NCBI RefSeq assembly: GCF_900113335.1
Contig: NZ_FOOX01000001.1
Location: forward strand, 62,001 to 126,000
Reading direction: 5' to 3'
DNA: 64,000 bases
From: Desulfotruncus arcticus DSM 17038
GTDB lineage: Bacteria > Bacillota > Desulfotomaculia > Desulfotomaculales > Desulfallaceae
The notes under the pieces were generated by a model, which ran no database searches, was not told where the DNA came from, and saw only the letters and a program-made list of their open reading frames with translations. Position 1 is the stretch's first letter, and each line of letters begins with the position of its first letter. Shown in pieces: positions 43,555-52,539 of this stretch. A program made the position numbers and the translations under genes.

Positions 43555-44614
43555 AATGTTGATGAAAGGCAATGAAGCCATTGGTGAGGGAGCCGTAAGG
43601 GCCGGTTGCCGTTATTTTTTTGGTTACCCCATTACTCCCCAAAGCGAACTGCCCCATTATCTGGCTAAAAGAATGCCGGAAGTCGGAGGAACATACCTGC
43701 AGTCCGAAAGCGAGACTGCCGCGGCTAATATGGTGTTCGGCGCTGCCGGAGCAGGGGCCCGGGTTATGACTTCATCTTCGGGACCGGGAATCAGCTTGAT
43801 GCAGGAAGGTATATCTTATATTGCCGGCGCCGAGCTGCCCTGTGTTATTGTTAATATGATCCGTGGCGGCCCCGGCCTTGGTAATATTGCCCCGGCCCAG
43901 TCCGACTACTTCCAGGCCGTTAAAGGCGGTGGCCATGGAGATTACAGATTGATTTGCCTGGCCCCTGCTTCCGTGCAGGAGATTATTGATTTGATGAAGG
44001 ATGCCTTCGACCTGGCGGATAAATACCGCAACCCCGTTATGCTGCTGGCCGACGGAGTTCTGGGACAAATGATGGAGCCGGTTGAACTGGGAGAAGAACA
44101 GGAAATTACCGTACCGGACCGTCCTTGGGCTGCAACCGGGCGTAAAAAAGGTGGCCCCAAACGGTTAATTAATTCATTATATATTGTTCCGGAAGATTGC
44201 GAAAAGCATAATATTAAATTAGGTGAAAAGTACGCCATCATAGCCCGCGAAGAGCAGCGGTGGGAAGAATACCGGCTGGAAGATGCCAAAATGGTGGTTG
44301 TGGCGTTCGGCACCAGCGCCAGGATATGCAAGGCGGCGGTTGACAGCGCCAGGGAAGAGGGCATGGCGGTGGGACTGATCAGACCTCTTACTGTCTGGCC
44401 GTTCCCCAATGATGTTTTTGCCAGGGTTAAGGAAACAGCAAATAATTTTTTGGTTGTGGAAATGAATATGGGTCAAATGATTGAGGATGTGCGCCTTGCC
44501 ACCAACGATGCCAAGCCGGTGCATTTTTACGGCCGGGTAGGCGGTATGCTGCCGGTGGCCAGAGATATTCTTAACGAAATTAGAAAACTTTACGATGGGG
44601 GTGCAGCGAAGTGA
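43547..44614 (+). CDS. korA: 2-oxoglutarate:ferredoxin oxidoreductase alpha subunit
   Basis: The protein has 355 residues, with pyrimidine-binding domain ([56 protein letters not shown]) and a C-terminal domain ([36 protein letters not shown]). TTG 43547 after GGGAGG gives the native N-terminus; the frame running back to 43493 only overlaps korD. It oxidatively decarboxylates, or reductively carboxylates, a 2-oxoacid, probably 2-oxoglutarate. Confidence 0.93.
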   Translation: MAKMLMKGNEAIGEGAVRAGCRYFFGYPITPQSELPHYLAKRMPEVGGTYLQSESETAAANMVFGAAGAGARVMTSSSGPGISLMQEGISYIAGAELPCVIVNMIRGGPGLGNIAPAQSDYFQAVKGGGHGDYRLICLAPASVQEIIDLMKDAFDLADKYRNPVMLLADGVLGQMMEPVELGEEQEITVPDRPWAATGRKKGGPKRLINSLYIVPEDCEKHNIKLGEKYAIIAREEQRWEEYRLEDAKMVVVAFGTSARICKAAVDSAREEGMAVGLIRPLTVWPFPNDVFARVKETANNFLVVEMNMGQMIEDVRLATNDAKPVHFYGRVGGMLPVARDILNEIRKLYDGGAAK

Positions 44615-45363
44615 AAACAGTTTTTACCAGGCCGGAATCGTTAAAAGACATGCCGATGCATTATTGCCCCGGCTGCACCCATGGTATTGTGCACAGGCTG
44701 GTTGCTGAAGTAATTGATGAAATGGACATCTACGAGCGGGCGCTGGGTGTGGCCCCGGTTGGTTGTTCCGTATTTATATACAATTACATGGACTTTGACA
44801 TGTACCAGGCAGCCCACGGAAGGGCACCCGCGGTGGCAACGGGGATTAAAAGAGTTCTGCCGGATCGTTTGGTATTTACCTACCAGGGTGACGGGGACGC
44901 GGCGGCCATTGGTACCGGAGAACTGGTCCACGCCGCTGCCAGGGGAGAAAGAATAACTGTTATTTTCATTAACAATGCCGTATACGCCATGACCGGCGGT
45001 CAGATGGCGCCCACCACCTTATTGGGCCAGAAAACCACCACCACACCCTTTGGGCGTGACGCTGCCGCCAACGGTATGCCGGTTAAGGTTTGTGAAATGC
45101 TGGCCCCGCTGGACGGCAGCGCCTACCTGGCCAGAGTCGCGGTAAACAGCCCCAAGAATGTAATGGCGGCCAAAAAGGCCATTCGGAAAGCGTTTGACGT
45201 TCAGATGAGCGGAGCCGGGTTTACACTGGTGGAGGTGCTTAGCGCCTGCCCCACCAACTGGGGGCTGTCGCCCCTTGAAGCGCTTAAATGGGTGGATGAT
45301 AAAATGATTCCCTATTACCCGCTGGGTGAATACAAAACTCCGGCAACGGAGGTGCAACCATAA
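44611..45363 (+). CDS. korB: 2-oxoglutarate:ferredoxin oxidoreductase beta subunit (ThDP-binding)
   Basis: The protein has 250 residues, with ThDP/Mg motif [23 protein letters not shown] ... [16 protein letters not shown] and N-terminal [10 protein letters not shown]. It pairs with KorA in the catalytic core. The GTG start overlaps the korA stop by four bases, and the stop overlaps korC by one base. Confidence 0.94.
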   Translation: MKTVFTRPESLKDMPMHYCPGCTHGIVHRLVAEVIDEMDIYERALGVAPVGCSVFIYNYMDFDMYQAAHGRAPAVATGIKRVLPDRLVFTYQGDGDAAAIGTGELVHAAARGERITVIFINNAVYAMTGGQMAPTTLLGQKTTTTPFGRDAAANGMPVKVCEMLAPLDGSAYLARVAVNSPKNVMAAKKAIRKAFDVQMSGAGFTLVEVLSACPTNWGLSPLEALKWVDDKMIPYYPLGEYKTPATEVQP

Positions 45364-45908
45364 TGTTTGAAGGTGTTTTAATAGCTGGTTTTGGTGGTCA
45401 GGGTGTGCTCTCAACGGGTCAACTGCTGGCTTATGCCGGAATGAAAGAGAACAAACACGTGGCCTGGATACCCTCGTACGGTCCGGAAATGCGCGGCGGC
45501 ACAGCCAACTGCGGGGTCACTGTTTCCGACCAGCCCATCAGCTCGCCGGTGGTAAGTGAGCCTACCGTACTTATTGCCATGAACAGGCCGTCTTTGGAAA
45601 AGTTTGAGCCCGCGGTAGTGCCAGGAGGATTGATTCTCGTCAATAGCTCGCTCATAGATATTAAAACCAAGCGCACTGATGTACGCACTGTCTACGTGCC
45701 TGCCAATGATCTGGCCGAAGAACTGGGCAGCGGCAAAGTAGCCAATAATATTATCCTTGGCGTTTTACTGGAACTGACCGGTGTAGTATCTACCGATTCC
45801 GTGCTGGAGGCATTGAAGGACGTGCTGCCCCCCAAACGGCACAACTTAATTCCACTCAACCGTGACGCCCTGGAAAAAGGCAGAGAATTGGCCATTAAAA
45901 ATAAGTAG
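45363..45908 (+). CDS. korC: 2-oxoacid:ferredoxin oxidoreductase gamma subunit
   Basis: The protein has 181 residues, with gamma-domain motif LIAGFGGQGVLSTGQLLAYAGM and SYGPEMRGGTANCGVTVSD. It completes the four-subunit enzyme. It is followed at once by heptad repeat copy g. Confidence 0.94.
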   Translation: MFEGVLIAGFGGQGVLSTGQLLAYAGMKENKHVAWIPSYGPEMRGGTANCGVTVSDQPISSPVVSEPTVLIAMNRPSLEKFEPAVVPGGLILVNSSLIDIKTKRTDVRTVYVPANDLAEELGSGKVANNIILGVLLELTGVVSTDSVLEALKDVLPPKRHNLIPLNRDALEKGRELAIKNK

Positions 45909-45936
45909 TCAGAAGTCAGGAGACAGGAGTCAGAAT
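45905..45936. repeat. Heptad repeat, copy g (left arm only)
   Basis: AGTCAGAAGTCAGGAGACAG then GAGTCAGAAT. It begins at the korC stop. Its facing arm may be the right arm of copy h, 300 bases downstream. Confidence 0.7.
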
Positions 45937-46015
45937 GAAAAAAAGTCGTCCCCATGGCTTCGCTACATTGTTATGGGATACTACTTATCTTTGGGGTCAC
46001 ACTTAAGGGTCCGAG

Positions 46016-46037
46016 ATTGCCACGCTGCGCTCGCAAT
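46016..46037. repeat. REP-like palindrome (ATTGC...GCAAT type)
   Basis: ATTGCCACGCTGCGCTCGCA with outer arms ATTGC / GCAAT and an inner GC-rich core. This motif is widely dispersed in many bacterial genomes. Confidence 0.55.
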
Positions 46038-46079
46038 GACATTATCCATAGCTGTAAAAAATATAAGCAAAAACATATC

Positions 46080-46122
46080 ATAACCGCCGTTCCTGTTTTA
46101 CAACAAGGGAATAGGCGGTTAT
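46080..46122. terminator. Hairpin in the korC-peptidase gap
   Basis: ATAACCGCC / GGCGGTTAT perfect 9-bp stem with a 25-base loop, followed by TATATTAT. It is a weak terminator or repeat relic. The whole 375-base gap is repeats and hairpins; no gene was seen. Confidence 0.45.
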
Positions 46123-46134
46123 TATATTATAAAG

Positions 46135-46264
46135 AGGAGACAGGAGTCAGTATTCAGAATTCAGAATGAAAAACCGGAAAATATCAGGGATTTAGCACAA
46201 GAGAACGGTTAATCGTCCAATACTGTTTTTAATTCTGACTCCTGACTCCTGAATTCTGAATACT
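46135..46264. repeat. Heptad-arm inverted repeat, copy h
   Basis: The left arm is CAGGAGTCAGTATTCAGAAT, the right arm AATTCTGACTCCTGACTCCT, and the core GAGAACGGTTAATCGTCC almost identical to copy e. An extra 25-30 bases are present left of the core. Confidence 0.8.
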
Positions 46265-46283
46265 CAAAGGATGTGGTTTTCGT

Positions 46284-47408
46284 TTGATCAATAAGGAACG
46301 ATTAGTGGCCGAATTTAAGGAATTAGTCCAGGTGGGCAGTGAGAGCGGCCGGGAAGGGCGGATGGCCGCGCTGCTGCAACAAAAACTTGAAGCTTTGGGT
46401 TTTGAGGTAGTGATAGACGAAGCAGCAAAGGCAATTGGCACTGAAACCGGCAACATTATTGCCAGATTAAAAGGAAATGTTGAAGCACTGCCGGTTTTAT
46501 TCTGTGCGCACATGGATACGGTTACTCCCGGCATGGGAATCAAACCGGTTGAAGAAAACGGAGTTATCCGTTCCGCCGGCGATACGGTGCTGGGTTCCGA
46601 TGACAAGGCCGGGATTGCCGTTATCCTGGAAGCTATACGGATACTAAAAGAAAAAGGATTAAAACACGGTGACCTGGAGCTGGTGTTTACCGTGTGTGAG
46701 GAAACCGGGCTTTCCGGAGCTAAAGCGTTGGATTATGCAGGGCTTGAAGCAAAGATGGGGTTTGTGCTGGATACGGATGGCCACGCCGGCACTATTGTTA
46801 ACCAGGGCCCGTCGCAGGATAAAATTGTGGCTGAAATATATGGGCGGGCAGCCCATGCGGGGATTAATCCGGAAGACGGGATCAATGCGATTCAAATTGC
46901 CTCCAAGGCTGTGGCGGTCATGACACTCGGCAGGATTGATGAGGAAACCACCGCCAATTTAGGTATCATCACCGGCGGTAAAGCAGTCAACATAGTTCCG
47001 GACAGGGTAATGCTGCAGGGGGAAACCAGAAGCTTAAACGAGCAAAAAAGGATCAACCAAACCAAAGCCATCTGTGCTGCGCTGGAAAAAGCCGCACATG
47101 ACGCGGGAACAACGGTGCAGATAAAAATTGAAACAATATACCCGGCTATGTTCGTGCCGGAAAGCGAGCCGGTTGTGCAGTTGGCTCAAAAAGCCGCGTT
47201 AAATATCGGGCTGAAGCCGGAAATCAAAGGCACCGGCGGCGGCAGTGACACTCATATATTAAATCAAAACGGTATCCCTTCCGTAAACCTGGGCATCGCC
47301 ATGAAAAAAGTTCATACTACCGAAGAATATATTGCGGTTGACGACCTGGTTAAAGATGCGGAATATGTTCTGGCCATCATCAGGGAAGCGGCGGAAAAGG
47401 AGCTTTAA
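46284..47408 (+). CDS. M20 family peptidase, PepT-like
   Basis: The 374-residue zinc peptidase has metal ligands in CAHMDTVTPG, GSDDKAGIAVILEA, CEETGLSGAKALDY and LDTDGH; the C-terminal ligand lies in GGGSDTHILNQ. A dimerisation (lid) domain sits at about 180-290 (GRAAHAGINPEDGINAIQIA). It resembles tripeptidase T. The start is TTG after AAAGGATGTGG. The next gene begins one base after its stop. Confidence 0.9.
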   Translation: MINKERLVAEFKELVQVGSESGREGRMAALLQQKLEALGFEVVIDEAAKAIGTETGNIIARLKGNVEALPVLFCAHMDTVTPGMGIKPVEENGVIRSAGDTVLGSDDKAGIAVILEAIRILKEKGLKHGDLELVFTVCEETGLSGAKALDYAGLEAKMGFVLDTDGHAGTIVNQGPSQDKIVAEIYGRAAHAGINPEDGINAIQIASKAVAVMTLGRIDEETTANLGIITGGKAVNIVPDRVMLQGETRSLNEQKRINQTKAICAALEKAAHDAGTTVQIKIETIYPAMFVPESEPVVQLAQKAALNIGLKPEIKGTGGGSDTHILNQNGIPSVNLGIAMKKVHTTEEYIAVDDLVKDAEYVLAIIREAAEKEL

Positions 47409-47409
47409 T

Positions 47410-48501
47410 GTGATCAGAATCAGGCGGGGGACAGTCCAAACAATTCTATCCCGGCGTCCGGGAATAACAGCTGTTTTGGTGGAAATACCAGGTGAAAGCA
47501 CGGGCAGGGCCTATAATTATGATGCCATAACCGGGCCGGTGGCTGAGGGCGACGGGGTATTGCTTAATACGACGGCGGTGGCCAAAAACCTGGGCACCGG
47601 CGGCGCACATTTTGTAATGGCCAACTTGACTTCCCCGGAAAAGGAAATGAACGAGCCTGGCCACATTATGAAGCTCCGCTACACTCCGGGGCAGGTTAAA
47701 GTGCTGGCTGCCGAAGAACCCGAAAGCCCTGTGGCGGAAAAGATCAACCGGACAGAATCACTGGACGGCTTACCTGTGGTGATTGGGACTTTGCACAGCA
47801 TGCTTGCTCCCGCCGCTGCGGGAATCAGAGCAGCTATGGGCCAAGAAGCCAGGATAGTTTATATCATGACGGACGGGGCGGCGCTGCCCTTGTGGCTGAG
47901 CGAGCTGGTTTATGAGCTAAAACAAAAGGGATTGATTGATGCTGCAATTACCTGCGGGCACGCCTTTGGCGGAGACTGGGAAACCATTAACGTCTATACC
48001 GCACTGCAGGCTGCCGTGGCCGCTGCTAAAGCCGATGCGGTGATTGTGGCCATGGGGCCGGGTATAGTTGGTTCAGCTTCGAAATTCGGGTTTACGGGAG
48101 TGGAGCAGGGGGAAATAGTTAACGCTGTAAATATCTTAGCCGGGGAACCCGTCGCCATCCCCCGGATCAGCTTTGCCGATCAGCGCGAAAGACACCGGGG
48201 AATCAGTCACCATACGATTACGGCACTGGGTTCCGTTGCACTAACTCCGAGCACCATAGTGTTCCCCCGGTTGCCCCATCATCTTGCCGCGATTATTGGG
48301 GAACAGGCCAAGGCGGCCGGGTTGGATCAAAAGCATCGGCTGGCAACGGAGGACGGCGCCCCCGCGCTGGAATTATTACAGCAACAAAGTATTAATGTTA
48401 AATCAATGGGCCGGACCATCCAGGACGACCCGGCATTTTTCCTGGCTGCAGGCGCCGCCGGCATCCATGCCGGTAAAATGGCGGTAGGACGGAAAGACTA
48501 G
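47410..48501 (+). CDS. DUF3866 family protein
   Basis: A 363-residue soluble protein. The N-terminal beta-rich region (VQTILSRRPGITAVLVEI ... GDGVLLNTTAVAKNLGTGGAHFVMANL) and central IVYIMTDGAALPLWLSELVYELK ... TCGHAFGGDWETINVYTALQAA are DUF3866 features. No function is established. The GTG at 47410, right after the PepT-like stop (47408), is the natural start; an earlier in-frame ATG lies inside the peptidase gene. Confidence 0.8.
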   Translation: MIRIRRGTVQTILSRRPGITAVLVEIPGESTGRAYNYDAITGPVAEGDGVLLNTTAVAKNLGTGGAHFVMANLTSPEKEMNEPGHIMKLRYTPGQVKVLAAEEPESPVAEKINRTESLDGLPVVIGTLHSMLAPAAAGIRAAMGQEARIVYIMTDGAALPLWLSELVYELKQKGLIDAAITCGHAFGGDWETINVYTALQAAVAAAKADAVIVAMGPGIVGSASKFGFTGVEQGEIVNAVNILAGEPVAIPRISFADQRERHRGISHHTITALGSVALTPSTIVFPRLPHHLAAIIGEQAKAAGLDQKHRLATEDGAPALELLQQQSINVKSMGRTIQDDPAFFLAAGAAGIHAGKMAVGRKD

Positions 48502-48640
48502 ACTAGTGCAAAGAGGAAGTTAAAAAGTCCTTCACAGTTAGCCGGGATTGAGACCAGCTTTGTAATAGTTTTTGTAAATCGCCTATTTTGCCGCAGTAGC
48601 AAAAACAGTTTCTAGAGATAAGAATACGCATAACCACACC

Positions 48641-48683
48641 AACCTTCAACCAATATATACCAAACATTATGCGGTTGAAGGTT
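48641..48683 (+). promoter_or_regulatory. Leader hairpin before the ComB-like gene
   Basis: AACCTTCAACC and GGTTGAAGGTT form a perfect 11-bp stem with a 21-base loop, 10 bases upstream of CGGAGGGA. No T-run follows, so a UTR structure or operator is more likely than a terminator. Confidence 0.4.
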
Positions 48684-48705
48684 AATATATTCCGGAGGGA
48701 CCCGC

Positions 48706-49380
48706 ATGAAAATTAACACAGTTAAACTGGGTATTAATGCCAGTGGTGCGGCAGAAGCTGCCAGAAACGGGGATGTGGTGGTAATCGTTGACGTGATCGA
48801 TATGTCCACTACTCTGGAAGCCGCCCTGGATGCCGGTGCTCTGGCCGTGTTCGGTGCGGCGCCGGATGCCGCAGCGCCTCCGGTGCCGATTAACCCGGAA
48901 AAAGTAGGTTTGCTGGCAGGCCGCCTGGCAAAAAAAAAGGAGGCCGAGGTGATCCTGGTGGCCGAGCCCAGGGTTGGTTCGGACGAGCAAAGATTAAGCG
49001 GAATAACTAGGCTGTGCGGCGGGCTGGCCCGGACAGCGGCAAAGGTTGGTTCAGTATTGCCCAATATCGGGGCCGAAACCGTCAGACTATGTGACTTTCG
49101 CGATAAGGTGGTTATCGCCGCAACATCAACGGGCGGCGTAGCCTATGACGCAGCAGTGCAAGCAGGGGCACAGGTTGTTTTAACAGGCACTGTAGCCAGA
49201 ACAATGTCTAAAAAAGGTTCCGCTCCGGCCCGGGCGGCGGCGTCCCGGGCGATAAAACACGCAAACTTGCTTAACACCGGTATAACGGTTGTCGCGGCCA
49301 GTGGTAACTCCATGGAAGATATCCTGGCCGCTGAGTACATTACCAAGGCTATTTTAGAAGAATATCAGCGGCTGGCCTGA
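48706..49380 (+). CDS. ComB-like (2-phosphosulfolactate phosphatase-fold) protein
   Basis: This 224-residue protein has VVVIVDVIDMSTTLEAALDAGA near the start and VVIAATSTGGVAYDAAVQAGAQVVLTGTV in the middle, resembling VVVIDVLRATTTI and the TTNGT block of ComB. ComB proper makes sulfolactate in coenzyme M biosynthesis. The active-site residues here differ, so the activity is uncertain. The start follows GGAGGGACCCGC. A stem-loop precedes it. Confidence 0.5.
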   Translation: MKINTVKLGINASGAAEAARNGDVVVIVDVIDMSTTLEAALDAGALAVFGAAPDAAAPPVPINPEKVGLLAGRLAKKKEAEVILVAEPRVGSDEQRLSGITRLCGGLARTAAKVGSVLPNIGAETVRLCDFRDKVVIAATSTGGVAYDAAVQAGAQVVLTGTVARTMSKKGSAPARAAASRAIKHANLLNTGITVVAASGNSMEDILAAEYITKAILEEYQRLA

Positions 49381-49430
49381 CATATAAATTACCAATAAAG
49401 CCATGGACAGGTTGTAGGGGGAACGGTTAT

Positions 49431-50063
49431 ATGGAATATTTACGCCGGATTTGGACCGCCTCCCTTAAAAAGAGCTGGCCGCTGTATCTAATCGTAATTA
49501 TAGTTTTTAGCGTAGGTATATTATTAGGTTCGCTGGGAGCCAATACACTTCAAGATGACCAAGCCCAGGAATTGCATCAATACCTGCAGTCGTTTTTATC
49601 CCAGGCGGCCGAACTGGATATTGAAAAGGGGCAGGCTGCCAGAGGGGCTTTATATGACAATATCATTGTAGTCGTTGTAATGTACATTCTGGGACTGACG
49701 ATAATCTGCCTGCCCCTGGTTTTAACTTATATCTTTTTCCGCGGTTTCATACTAGGCTTCAGTATAGGGTTTTTAATTATGGATAACGAATTGCACGGAT
49801 TTCTGGTGATATTATTATCAATGCTGCCTCACAATATATTTTACATCCCGGCCATGATTATTGGCGGAACGGCTTCGCTTTCTTTTTCTATCTTATTGAT
49901 TAAAAGGTTCTTTAATTCCAGAACGATAATCTGGCCTGCATTTTTAAGCTATTCACTGGTTATGACGGGCGTATTGGCTGCTTTTGTTTTAGCGGCTCTA
50001 ACCGAAGCCTATATAACTCCGGGTTTTACCAAATATTCAGCCTCGCTTTTTGCCGGTTGGTAA
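49431..50063 (+). CDS. spoIIM: Stage II sporulation protein M
   Basis: A 210-residue membrane protein with about five helices. SpoIIM works with SpoIID and SpoIIP in septal peptidoglycan removal during engulfment. The family blocks are the N-terminal helix (YLIVIIVFSVGILLGSLGA) and the core LTYIFFRGFILGFSIGFLI ... LLSMLPHNIFYIPAMIIGG. It opens the second conserved sporulation block. Confidence 0.92.
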   Translation: MEYLRRIWTASLKKSWPLYLIVIIVFSVGILLGSLGANTLQDDQAQELHQYLQSFLSQAAELDIEKGQAARGALYDNIIVVVVMYILGLTIICLPLVLTYIFFRGFILGFSIGFLIMDNELHGFLVILLSMLPHNIFYIPAMIIGGTASLSFSILLIKRFFNSRTIIWPAFLSYSLVMTGVLAAFVLAALTEAYITPGFTKYSASLFAGW

Positions 50064-50094
50064 TTTTTTGGCAGTGCAACAGGAGGCAGGTTTT

Positions 50095-50286
50095 ATGTTC
50101 TTTGTTGTCATAACCAGATTAAAAGATAAAGTTATGCTGTTGATTAGACTCATACTAATTCTTTGTATCTTACTTTTACTCTCTGTTCAGCTTTACAGCG
50201 CTGTAAGGAAAGGGGACACACCTCCTCTTAGGGGTCAAGGCTTTGGTGTGGAGGAACACCCAACCAAAGTGACATACATAAACTAA
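50095..50286 (+). CDS. Small membrane protein at the yqzK position, 3' end made of REP DNA
   Basis: This 63-residue product has one helix (about 12-32, MLLIRLILILCILLLLSVQL). AGGAGG lies eight bases before the ATG at 50095. Between spoIIM and xerD Bacillus carries the small membrane gene yqzK, so it may be that gene; sequence proof is lacking. From about residue 38 (KGDTPPLRG...) the frame reads through a degenerate REP (50204-50268), so the protein is probably truncated and given an artificial tail. Confidence 0.5.
   Translation: MFFVVITRLKDKVMLLIRLILILCILLLLSVQLYSAVRKGDTPPLRGQGFGVEEHPTKVTYIN
50204..50268. repeat. Degenerate REP-like palindrome inside the small gene
   Basis: The left part GTAAGGAAAGGGGACACACC matches the REP at 32160 nearly base for base. 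The right part GAGGAACACCCAACC has lost part of the GTCCCC arm. Confidence 0.6.
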
Positions 50287-50431
50287 GCCCGGTTGTTATT
50301 AGATGCGAGTGAATTATGATAGCGTCTTATGTAAACCAGGGCTTTTTGTTTTATTTGTTACATATTTGTTAGATACAAAGGAAAGATCTGGGGTTATGTT
50401 GAATTTAAAATTAAATCGGGGGTCGGGAACA

Positions 50432-51334
50432 ATGGAAATGCAGATTGCAATTTTTTTGGATTATCTTGCAGTCGAGCGGGGTTTAGCTAAAAATACCGTT
50501 GAATCATATCAATTTGACCTTAAAAATTTTATGGCGTTTTGCGCTAATCGCCAGGTGCTGGATGTCCGCCGGATCGACAGGGTGCTGGTATTAAACTATT
50601 TGCTGGAATTAAAAAAATTAGGACGTTCTCCTGCCACCATAGCCCGGCATATGGCTGCTTTAAAGGTGTTTTGCAGGTTCCTGCTGGACGAGGGGTTACT
50701 TGCCAGGGACCCTACCACTAATTTGGAGTCCCCCGGCTCCGGGAAAAAATTGCCCGGGGTACTTGACCAGTCCGAAGTGGAATTGCTGCTGGAGCAGCCC
50801 CGCATCGGCAACCCTGCCGGGCTAAGGGATAAGGCTATGCTGGAATTAATGTATGCCACCGGCATGCGTGTTTCCGAATTGATTTCTCTAAATGTTGAGC
50901 ATGTTGATCTTGAGTCCGGCTATGTCCGTTGTACCGGTAAAGGTTCTAAAGAACGAATCATACCGGTGGGATCAATAGCGAAAAAATACTTGTTGGAATA
51001 CCTGAGCAGGGGAAGGGCCAAAATAACGGCAAACCGTACCGAAAACGCCCTTTTCTTGAATATGCGGGGAAAAAGATTAAGCAGGCAGGGTTTTTGGAAA
51101 ATAATTAAAAAACATGCCCGTAAAGCAGGGATCAAGGAAATTACGCCCCATACCCTGCGGCATTCCTTTGCCACACATCTGCTGGAAAACGGGGCCGACC
51201 TGAGGTCGGTGCAAGAAATGTTGGGACATGCGGATATAACAACCACGCAAATATATACTCACCTTACCGACACCAGGTTAAGGGAAGCGTTTAATAAATC
51301 GCACCCCAGGGCTCTAAAAAGAGTTGACGGGTAA
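50432..51334 (+). CDS. xerD: Site-specific tyrosine recombinase XerD
   Basis: A 300-residue recombinase for chromosome dimer resolution at dif. The N-terminal SAM-like domain (FLDYLAVERGLAKNTVESYQFDL) and catalytic RxKHxRHY set are present: LMYATGMRVSELISL (Arg), GKGSKERIIPVG (Lys), HTLRHSFATHLLENGADLRSVQEMLGHADITTTQIYTHLT (His, Arg, His, Tyr). ATG 50432 gives the standard N-terminus; the frame extends upstream to 50303. Gene context (spoIIM, deoB) matches Bacillus ripX/xerD. Confidence 0.92.
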   Translation: MEMQIAIFLDYLAVERGLAKNTVESYQFDLKNFMAFCANRQVLDVRRIDRVLVLNYLLELKKLGRSPATIARHMAALKVFCRFLLDEGLLARDPTTNLESPGSGKKLPGVLDQSEVELLLEQPRIGNPAGLRDKAMLELMYATGMRVSELISLNVEHVDLESGYVRCTGKGSKERIIPVGSIAKKYLLEYLSRGRAKITANRTENALFLNMRGKRLSRQGFWKIIKKHARKAGIKEITPHTLRHSFATHLLENGADLRSVQEMLGHADITTTQIYTHLTDTRLREAFNKSHPRALKRVDG

Positions 51335-51352
51335 GCAGTTGGAGGTTTGGAC

Positions 51353-52528
51353 ATGTCATCTGATAAAAAAGTGCTGCTGATCGTATTGGACAGCGCCGGC
51401 ATTGGATTTCTTCCGGATGCGGACAAGTATGGGGATGTGGGCAGCAACACGCTGGGCAACTGTTCCAGGGCGGTTGGGGGCTTAAACCTGCCTAATCTCG
51501 GTAAAATGGGACTGGGTTTACTGACCGATATTGCAGGCGTTCCCCCCGTAGATCATCCGGAGGCCTGCTATGGTAAGATGGCGGAACGCTCACCGGGTAA
51601 AGATACCACCACGGGACATTGGGAAATGTCCGGAATTATACTGGACCGCCCCTTTCCCGTATATCCTGATGGGTTTCCCCCGGAAATAATTGAACCGTTC
51701 AAAGAACAAATCGGCCGAGATATACTTGGTAATAAAGCGGCTTCGGGAACGGCTATAATTGATGAACTTGGACCATTGCACATACAAACTGCCAAACCCA
51801 TAGTTTACACTTCCGCCGACAGTGTCTTTCAGATCGCTGCGCATGAAGAAGTGATACCGTTGGAGGAGCTTTACCGGATGTGCGGAATTGCCAGGGAACT
51901 GCTGACCGGAAAACACGCAGTGGGCAGGGTAATCGCGCGTCCTTTTGTCGGAACTCCGGGAAACTTCAACAGAACTGCCAATCGTCACGATTTCTCGCTC
52001 AAACCCCCAGCCCGGACAGTGCTGAATCTTTTAAAGGATAACAATATGGAAGTAGCCGCAGTGGGCAAGATTAATGATATTTTTGCCGGTGAGGGGGTAA
52101 CTGAGTCTGTACATACCGTTGGCAACATGGACGGTGTTGATAAAACACTGGAGTTGGCCCGCAGACAATTTAAAGGGCTTATCTTCACCAACCTGGTGGA
52201 CTTCGACCAGCAGTACGGGCACCGGAATGATTTCCGGGGCTATGCCGCCGCGCTGGAAGAATTCGATCAGCGGCTGCCGGAAATTATAGCTGCCATGCAG
52301 CCTCAGGATGTACTGATGATAACTGCCGACCATGGTTGTGATCCCACCACCGCCAGCACGGATCATTCCAGGGAGTACGTCCCGCTGCTGGTTTACGGCA
52401 AGCAATTACGGCGGGGAATAAACCTTGGGACCCGTTCAAGTTTTAGTGATATCGGCGCTACCATAGCTGGTTTGTTTGGTTTGATTTTTCCGGTGGGCGA
52501 GTGTTTCTTGGAGGAAATTTTAATTTAA
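51353..52528 (+). CDS. deoB: Phosphopentomutase
   Basis: This 391-residue alkaline-phosphatase-superfamily enzyme interconverts (deoxy)ribose 1- and 5-phosphate. Metal and catalytic blocks: [76 protein letters not shown]. The ATG at 51353 lies seven bases after GGAGG; the upstream TTG is inside that spacing. It forms a nucleoside salvage pair with the next gene. Confidence 0.96.
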   Translation: MSSDKKVLLIVLDSAGIGFLPDADKYGDVGSNTLGNCSRAVGGLNLPNLGKMGLGLLTDIAGVPPVDHPEACYGKMAERSPGKDTTTGHWEMSGIILDRPFPVYPDGFPPEIIEPFKEQIGRDILGNKAASGTAIIDELGPLHIQTAKPIVYTSADSVFQIAAHEEVIPLEELYRMCGIARELLTGKHAVGRVIARPFVGTPGNFNRTANRHDFSLKPPARTVLNLLKDNNMEVAAVGKINDIFAGEGVTESVHTVGNMDGVDKTLELARRQFKGLIFTNLVDFDQQYGHRNDFRGYAAALEEFDQRLPEIIAAMQPQDVLMITADHGCDPTTASTDHSREYVPLLVYGKQLRRGINLGTRSSFSDIGATIAGLFGLIFPVGECFLEEILI

Positions 52529-52539
52529 GGTGATTTATC

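Noticed and set aside
50303-50431. Upstream extension of xerD to 50303
   Set aside because: The added residues do not resemble XerD, whose family N-terminus starts at 50432.
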